8,852 nucleotides of DNA from assembly GCA_031411575.1 (NCBI GenBank), contig JANOBJ010000261.1:1-8852 (forward strand), in the 5' to 3' direction. This document shows positions 4,858 to 8,852 of this stretch, one piece after another. The position numbers were made by a program, and so were the translations under genes. The notes below the pieces were generated by a model that had not been told where the DNA came from, made no database searches, and saw only the letters and a list, made by a program, of their open reading frames with translations. This DNA comes from JANOBJ01 sp031411575. GTDB taxonomy: Bacteria > Pseudomonadota > Gammaproteobacteria > Burkholderiales > Burkholderiaceae_C. Numbering within the stretch: the stretch's first letter is position 1; every line of letters starts with the position of its first letter.

Positions 4858-5481
4858 ATGACCATCATCCCGATCGCTGTCGTTGCCGACAGTGCCTGCG
4901 ACGAGCACACCGGAGAGGTGCCCCGGCTTGCCTTGCCGCTCACCCGGCGTCACCTGCTGCGGGGCTCGGGCGTGCTGATGGGCACGCTGGTCGCGGGCAG
5001 TCCGCTGGCGCTCTTGGCTCCATCCACCGTCTGGGCGGTCGAGCTCAAGACCCTGAATCAGGCTGAGGGTGAGGCGTTGATGAAGATGGGGCGTACGCTC
5101 TACCCCCACAAGAAGTTGCCCGACGCCGTCTATGCCCTGCTGGCCAAGGATCTGGATGGCGCGGCGAGCACCGACGCCAAGCTGGCCGCCCAGCTGAAAG
5201 AAGGGATCGCCGGGCTCAACAGCGCCACTGGCGGCAGCTTTGCCAAGTCCAGCGACGCCAGCCAGCTCAAGGCCGTCAAGGCCATCGAGGGCCAGCCGTT
5301 CTTCGCCACCGTGCGTGGCAAATGCATCACCTCGCTGTACGACAACGACATGGCTTTCACTGCCTTCGGTTACCCCGGCTCGGCCTGGGAAAAGGGCGGC
5401 TACATCACGCGCGGCTTCCAGGATCTCAAATGGCTGCCCGAACCCTCGGCCGCTGCCAGCCCCAAGCCCTGGATGGGTTGA
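4858..5481 (+). CDS. Tat-signal small (gamma) subunit of a periplasmic FAD dehydrogenase, gluconate-2-dehydrogenase subunit 3 type
   Basis: The product is 207 aa. A twin-arginine motif, TRRHLLRG (29-36), is followed by a hydrophobic stretch and a likely signal peptidase site after Ala60 (TVWA|VE). The 29-residue region before the arginines is long. The mature part shows MKMGRTLYPHKKLPDAVYALL (76-96) and the C-terminal AFGYPGSAWEKGGYITRG (169-186), both typical of small subunits that accompany GMC flavoproteins. In the characterised FAD-glucose and sorbitol dehydrogenases this subunit is needed for maturation and export: it carries the Tat signal and the catalytic subunit travels with it. The neighbouring flavoprotein starts 83 nt downstream and has no signal of its own, which fits that model. 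No catalytic residues are expected in this subunit. Confidence 0.85.
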   Translation: MTIIPIAVVADSACDEHTGEVPRLALPLTRRHLLRGSGVLMGTLVAGSPLALLAPSTVWAVELKTLNQAEGEALMKMGRTLYPHKKLPDAVYALLAKDLDGAASTDAKLAAQLKEGIAGLNSATGGSFAKSSDASQLKAVKAIEGQPFFATVRGKCITSLYDNDMAFTAFGYPGSAWEKGGYITRGFQDLKWLPEPSAAASPKPWMG

Positions 5482-5525
5482 CGCCAGCGGCGTCGCCTCC
5501 TTCGTAGCAACCCCATCAGCAGCGC

Positions 5526-5549
5526 GGCGGCCGACCCTGCGGCGCCGCC
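5526..5549 (+). repeat. Intercistronic GC hairpin just before the flavoprotein RBS
   Basis: GGCGGC (5526-5531) and GCCGCC (5544-5549) form a 6-bp stem around a 12-nt loop, ending 4 nt before the AGGAGA Shine-Dalgarno of the flavoprotein gene. GC-rich 6-bp stems are not rare at this base composition. A role in setting subunit ratio is possible but unproven. Confidence 0.25.
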
Positions 5550-5564
5550 TCACAGGAGACATTC

Positions 5565-7133
5565 ATGGCCAAGTTTGACAATTCCGACGGCTCGGTGGTC
5601 GTCATCATCGGCTCGGGCGCGGGTGGCGGCACGCTTGCCAACGAGCTCTGCCAAAAAGGCATCAAGGTGGTCGTGCTGGAGGCAGGGGGCTTGCAGTCCC
5701 AGGCCAGTTTCATCAACGACGAATGGAAGTCATTCAGCCAGCTGGCCTGGCTGGACCCGCGCACCACGTCGGGCAGCTGGCGCGTCGCCAAGGACTTTGC
5801 TGGCCTGCCAGCCTGGATTTGCAAGACCGTGGGCGGCACCACCACCCACTGGGCCGGCGCCTCGCTGCGCCTGCAGGCTCACGAGTTCCGCGCCCGGACA
5901 ACCTATGGCGAGATCAAGGGCGCCAGCCTGCTCGACTGGCCGGTCACGCTGAAGGAACTCGAACCCTGGTACGCCAAGGCCGAGAACAAGATGGGCGTGA
6001 CGCGTACCAACGGCATTCCCGGCCTGCCCGGCAACAACAATTTCAAGGTGATGAACGCCGGCGCCATGAAGCTGGGCTACAAGGACGTGCACACCGGCAA
6101 CATGGCGATCAACAGCCAGCCGCGCGACGACCGGGCCCGCTGCATGCAACTGGGCTTCTGCTTTCAGGGCTGCAAGAGCGGCGCCAAGTGGTCCACGCTG
6201 TACACCGAACTGCCCAAGGCCGAGAAGACCGGCAACATGGACCTGCGGCCCGATTCGCATGTGACACGCATCGAGCACAACGACGCGGGCAAGGTGACCG
6301 GCGTGGTTTATTTCGACAAGGACGGCAAGGAGCAGCGCCAGAAGGCACGCATTGTCTGCGTCGCCGGCAACTCGATCGAGACGCCCCGGCTGTTGCTGCT
6401 GTCGGCGTCTGCCAAGTTCAAGGACGGCCTCGCCAACTCATCGGGCCAGGTGGGGCGCAACTACATGCGCCACATGACCGGCTCGGTCTATGCCGCATTC
6501 AAGGAGCCGGTGAACATGTACCGCGGCACCACCATGGCCGGCATCGTGCGCGACGAGGCGGGTCACAACACCAAGCGGGGCTTCGCGGGTGGCTACGAGC
6601 TGGAAACCCTGGCGCTGGGCGTGCCGTTCATGGCCGCTTTCCTGAACCCGGGCGGATGGGGCGAGGATTTCGCATGGTGGATGGACAACTACACCAACCT
6701 GGCCGGCATTTGGCTGGTCGGCGAGGACATGCCGCGCGAAAGCAACCGCGTGACGCTCAACACCGCGGTCAAGGACAAGTGGGGCAATCCGGTTCCCAAC
6801 GTGCATTTTGACGACCACGACAACGACATCGCCATGCGCAACCACGCATTCACCCAGGGCGAGCGCGTCTACCAGGCCGCTGGCGCGGTGCGAACCTTCC
6901 GCACCCCACCGTACCCGTCGACCCATAACCTGGGCACAGCGCGCATGAGCGCGCGGGCCAGCGATGGCGTGGTCAACAAGTGGGGCCAGACGCACGACAT
7001 CAAGAACCTGTTCATCAGCGACGGTAGCCAGTTCACCACCGGTGGCGCGGAAAACCCCACGCTCACCATCGTGACGCTGGCGATCCGCCAGGCCGACTAC
7101 ATTGCTTCGCAGATGAAGCAGCGCGCGGTATAA
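5565..7133 (+). CDS. GMC-family FAD-dependent dehydrogenase, catalytic (alpha) subunit
   Basis: The product is 522 aa. The FAD-binding Rossmann motif GSGAGGG (16-22) comes after a beta strand, and Glu39 in VLEAGG should bind the adenosine ribose. GGTTTHWAGASLR (90-102) is the GMC flavin-contact region. CMQLGFCFQGC (193-203) has the Cys-x5-Cys-x3-Cys spacing of the iron-sulfur cluster found in FAD-glucose, sorbitol and gluconate dehydrogenase subunits. The C-terminal catalytic pair is His454 (STHNLGTARM) and Asn497 (GGAENPTLT). It should oxidise an alcohol or sugar hydroxyl in the periplasm and pass electrons through the cluster to a cytochrome c or quinone. It has no signal peptide, so export on the Tat signal of the upstream subunit is inferred. 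No cytochrome c gene is adjacent. AGGAGA lies 5 nt before the ATG. The substrate cannot be read from the sequence. Confidence 0.93.
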   Translation: MAKFDNSDGSVVVIIGSGAGGGTLANELCQKGIKVVVLEAGGLQSQASFINDEWKSFSQLAWLDPRTTSGSWRVAKDFAGLPAWICKTVGGTTTHWAGASLRLQAHEFRARTTYGEIKGASLLDWPVTLKELEPWYAKAENKMGVTRTNGIPGLPGNNNFKVMNAGAMKLGYKDVHTGNMAINSQPRDDRARCMQLGFCFQGCKSGAKWSTLYTELPKAEKTGNMDLRPDSHVTRIEHNDAGKVTGVVYFDKDGKEQRQKARIVCVAGNSIETPRLLLLSASAKFKDGLANSSGQVGRNYMRHMTGSVYAAFKEPVNMYRGTTMAGIVRDEAGHNTKRGFAGGYELETLALGVPFMAAFLNPGGWGEDFAWWMDNYTNLAGIWLVGEDMPRESNRVTLNTAVKDKWGNPVPNVHFDDHDNDIAMRNHAFTQGERVYQAAGAVRTFRTPPYPSTHNLGTARMSARASDGVVNKWGQTHDIKNLFISDGSQFTTGGAENPTLTIVTLAIRQADYIASQMKQRAV

Positions 7134-7178
7134 ACCCGTCTTGCCCGCCGCGCAGCCGCACCGCCAGGAGACCACCGA

Positions 7179-7556
7179 ATGTGTGAATTCTTTGTGAAAG
7201 CCGACCCGATCCTGTATGAATCGCGTTCGCGCACTGTTCGCATCCACGGGGTTCTGACCAGTATCCGGGTGGAAAATTTTGTCTGGGACACGCTGGCCAG
7301 CCTGGCGGCCGAGGAAAGCGTCACCACCAACGCGCTGATCGTGCAATTTCACGACGAAATCCTGCGCCACCGGGGCGATGTGCAGAATTTCTCGTCGTTC
7401 CTGCGGGTGACCTGCATGCGTTACCTGCGGCGCAAATGTGACGAGCTTGAGCAGGCGGTTTCGCTTCAGTCCGCGTTGCCCGCAGCACCTGCGTTGCCTG
7501 TCGTCGCGCCGCCGGTTGTGCTGCCCATGTCACCGTCGCGCATCATCACCCATTGA
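7179..7556 (+). CDS. Ribbon-helix-helix domain protein, putative regulator
   Basis: The product is 125 aa, with AGGAGA 7 nt before the ATG, and it starts 45 nt after the flavoprotein stop, so it is very likely cotranscribed. Residues 18-31 (RTVRIHGVLTSIRV) would form the DNA-contacting ribbon. Residues 32-45 (ENFVWDTLASLAAE) and 49-65 (TTNALIVQFHDEILRHR) would form the two helices. The text resembles the RHH_4-type ribbon-helix-helix family, including the following NFSSFLRVTCMRYL (70-83). The last 30 or so residues are rich in Ala, Pro and Val and look disordered. Such proteins usually bind DNA as dimers. Its target is unknown; autoregulation through the dyads at 4754-4778 is a guess. It occupies the place where a cytochrome c gene is often found in this enzyme class. 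Confidence 0.8.
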   Translation: MCEFFVKADPILYESRSRTVRIHGVLTSIRVENFVWDTLASLAAEESVTTNALIVQFHDEILRHRGDVQNFSSFLRVTCMRYLRRKCDELEQAVSLQSALPAAPALPVVAPPVVLPMSPSRIITH

Positions 7557-7569
7557 CACTCTTTCACGC

Positions 7570-7584
7570 GGCGGCCCGGCCGCC
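7570..7584 (+). repeat. GC hairpin in the gloA leader
   Basis: GGCGGC-CCG-GCCGCC is a perfect 6-bp stem ending 12 nt before the gloA ATG, in the region where a Shine-Dalgarno would be expected. It may limit translation initiation, but no regulatory partner is visible. Confidence 0.3.
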
Positions 7585-7596
7585 CGGTATGCCTGT

Positions 7597-7992
7597 ATGG
7601 CCAAACTGATTCACACCATGGTTCGCGTCCGCAATCTTGACGCCTCGCTCGCCTTCTACCGACATGTGCTCGACCTGCAGCCCTCGCACACGCTGGATTT
7701 TCCCGATTTCACGCTGGTCTATTTGCGCAATGCGCAAAATGACGTGGAACTGGAACTGACGCTCAACAAGGACCGCACCGAGCCCTATACCCACGGCGAC
7801 GGTTACGGCCACGTGGCGGTGGTGGTGGACGACGTCGCGGCCAAGCACGCCGAGGTATCAAAGGCCGGGTATGCGCCCCAGCCCGTCAAGGAATTCAAGC
7901 GCGGTGACGAACTGCTGGCGCGCTTTTTCTTCATCCAGGACCCCGACGGCTACAAGATTGAGATCCTGGAGCAGCACGGCCATTACCGGTAG
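7597..7992 (+). CDS. gloA: Lactoylglutathione lyase (glyoxalase I)
   Basis: The product is 131 aa, the usual size for bacterial GloA (E. coli 135). It converts the hemithioacetal of methylglyoxal and glutathione to S-lactoylglutathione in the cytosol, using Ni or Co in bacterial enzymes. The four metal ligands align with E. coli GloA: His6 (LIHTMVRV), Glu53 (VELELTLN), His72 (GYGHVAV) and Glu122 (GYKIEIL). The paired beta-alpha-beta-beta-beta modules of the VOC fold are visible (IHTMVRV...FYRHVLDL and YGHVAVVVDD...DPDGYKIEIL). The ATG at 7597 gives the family N-terminus MAKLIHTMVRV. Upstream codons in frame belong to the overlapping regulator gene and hairpin. There is no clear Shine-Dalgarno. 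It follows the RHH gene by 40 nt and may be read from the same transcript. Confidence 0.93.
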   Translation: MAKLIHTMVRVRNLDASLAFYRHVLDLQPSHTLDFPDFTLVYLRNAQNDVELELTLNKDRTEPYTHGDGYGHVAVVVDDVAAKHAEVSKAGYAPQPVKEFKRGDELLARFFFIQDPDGYKIEILEQHGHYR

Positions 7993-8007
7993 GGCTTGCG
8001 CATTTAA

Positions 8008-8061
8008 AAAAATGCCTGTGGTGGTCTTCCAGTGGTGATAGTTTGCTACTATAAATATAGT
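8008..8061 (+). repeat. Dispersed intergenic repeat, copy 2, between gloA and scpA
   Basis: The 54 nt match copy 1 (2585-2638) at 39 ungapped positions. The left end contains GCATTT-AAAA-AAATGC (8000-8015). The right end contains the perfect inverted repeat TACTATA-AA-TATAGTA (8047-8062). It lies between the convergent ends of gloA and scpA, in a 119-nt spacer with no other recognisable feature. No clear T-tract follows either hairpin, so terminator function is uncertain. Confidence 0.6.
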
Positions 8062-8111
8062 AAAAGATTACCGGCAGGAGCTGCCACCACCGCATCAAAC
8101 GGGTTCGACGC

Positions 8112-8852
8112 TCAGACCGGCGCGTAGGCCAGCCGCACGTAGATCGGCGCGAAGGCTTCCGCCTGGGTCACGTCGACCAGCGCCTCCTTGGCGAGCTCCA
8201 GCAGGGCGATGAAGGTAACGATCAGCACCGGCACGCCGCGCGCCGGGTCGAACAGGTGTTCAAACTCGACGAACTTCCTGCCCTGGAGCTTGCGCAGCAC
8301 GATGCTCATGTGCTCGCGCACGCTCAGCTCTTCGCGGGTGATCTTGTGGTGCTGGACCAGCTTGGCGCGCTTCATGATCGCTGCCCAAGCTTCCTGCAGA
8401 TCAACCACGTTCACATCCGGAAACCGCGGCTGCAGGCTCTGCTCGATGGTGACCTGCGCGCGCAGGAAATCGCGGCCGAGTTGCGGCACGGCGTTCAGCC
8501 GCGCGGCGGCCAGCTTCATCTGCTCGTATTCGAGCAGGCGGCGCACCAGCTCGGCGCGCGGGTCTTCCGGCTCCTGGCCCTCGGCCGTCTTGCGCGGCGG
8601 CAGCAGCATGCGCGACTTGATCTCGATCAGCATCGCCGCCATCAGCAGGTATTCGGCGGCCAGCTCGAGGTTGCGCACCTTGATCTCTTCGACGTACACC
8701 AGATACTGGCGCGTCACCCCGGCCATCGGGATATCCAGGATGTTGAAGTTCTGCTTGCGGATGAGGTACAGCAGCAGGTCCAGCGGGCCTTCGAAGGCCT
8801 CCAGGAACACTTCCAGCGCGTCGGGCGGGATGTACAGATCGGTTGGCAGCGC
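8112..8852 (-). CDS. scpA: Segregation and condensation protein ScpA, N-terminus cut by the window edge
   Basis: A total of 246 residues are visible and the reading frame is open to the right edge. The visible N-terminal part reads ALPTDLYIPPDALEVFLEA before the family hallmark FEGPLDLLLYLIRKQ. No start codon with family support is present, so the real start lies outside; the internal GTG at 8808-8810 (the Val of EVFLEA) is not it. ScpA is the kleisin of the SMC-ScpAB condensin: its N-terminal helical domain binds the SMC neck, its middle binds ScpB, and its C-terminal winged helix binds the SMC head. Further family text includes AAEYLLMAAMLIEIKSRMLL, the Asp/Glu-rich linker before RAELVRRLLEYEQ, and the C-terminal VTFIALLELAKE...APIYVRLAY. 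It is convergent with gloA. Confidence 0.96.
   Translation of the reverse strand, partial: ALPTDLYIPPDALEVFLEAFEGPLDLLLYLIRKQNFNILDIPMAGVTRQYLVYVEEIKVRNLELAAEYLLMAAMLIEIKSRMLLPPRKTAEGQEPEDPRAELVRRLLEYEQMKLAAARLNAVPQLGRDFLRAQVTIEQSLQPRFPDVNVVDLQEAWAAIMKRAKLVQHHKITREELSVREHMSIVLRKLQGRKFVEFEHLFDPARGVPVLIVTFIALLELAKEALVDVTQAEAFAPIYVRLAYAPV

Noticed and set aside
4282..5562. 426-codon open frame on the minus strand across the lipoprotein and Tat-subunit genes
   Set aside because: Its length comes from high GC. It crosses two genes with good RBS and signal peptides, and its own product shows no domain.
5723..6811. 362-codon open frame within the GMC gene in another frame
   Set aside because: Fully contained in a gene with intact catalytic motifs; the composition is typical of an out-of-frame read.
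6438..7370. 310-codon minus-strand open frame over the GMC and RHH genes
   Set aside because: Antisense shadow of two supported genes; no motif recognised.
7553..7558. Perfect TTGACA (-35 consensus) at the end of the RHH gene
   Set aside because: No -10-like hexamer lies 15-19 nt downstream; that stretch is the GC hairpin CCGGCCGCC. It also overlaps the stop codon, so chance is likely.

Overview
The window is GC-rich and looks like a betaproteobacterial chromosome, most likely Burkholderiales and probably Comamonadaceae. Two things point there: the protein sequences of GpmA, SecB, GpsA, ScpA and the CtpA N-terminus, and two copies of a short degenerate intergenic repeat of a type I recall as common in Comamonadaceae. 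No rRNA, tRNA, CRISPR array, transposase or phage gene is visible.

Left block (1-3800), conserved housekeeping genes. On the minus strand, gpmA (phosphoglycerate mutase) is followed by the first 33 codons of an S41 C-terminal processing protease (ctpA), which runs off the left edge. Divergently, on the plus strand, lie a membrane-anchored rhodanese, grxC (glutaredoxin 3), secB (export chaperone) and gpsA (glycerol-3-phosphate dehydrogenase). This matches the enterobacterial yibN-grxC-secB-gpsA cluster. A good stem-loop plus T-tract lies between grxC and secB, ending only 16 nt before the secB start. The gpsA start codon lies inside one copy of the dispersed repeat.

Middle block (3801-7992), accessory genes on the plus strand. 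After a hairpin and a C-rich, G-poor spacer comes a secreted lipoprotein with a Cys-containing, probably endostatin/C-type-lectin-like domain. Next is a compact set with good Shine-Dalgarno sites: a Tat-signal small subunit of the gluconate-2-dehydrogenase subunit 3 type, a GMC-family flavoprotein with a Cys-x5-Cys-x3-Cys motif, and a short ribbon-helix-helix protein. A glyoxalase I (gloA) follows. The first two resemble the gamma and alpha subunits of bacterial FAD-dependent glucose, sorbitol or gluconate dehydrogenases. The small subunit would carry the folded flavoprotein through the Tat pathway. The cytochrome c subunit that normally completes such enzymes is not in this window; a putative DNA-binding protein follows the flavoprotein instead. 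The substrate cannot be read from the sequence.

Right block (7993-8852). A 119-nt convergent spacer holds the second repeat copy. Then scpA (condensin kleisin) runs on the minus strand and is cut at its N-terminus by the right edge.

No gene-free stretch exceeds 300 bases; the longest is 3801-4057. I see no clearly new multi-gene system. The parts most worth checking are the cytochrome-less flavodehydrogenase module with its RHH partner, and the repeat that supplies the gpsA start.
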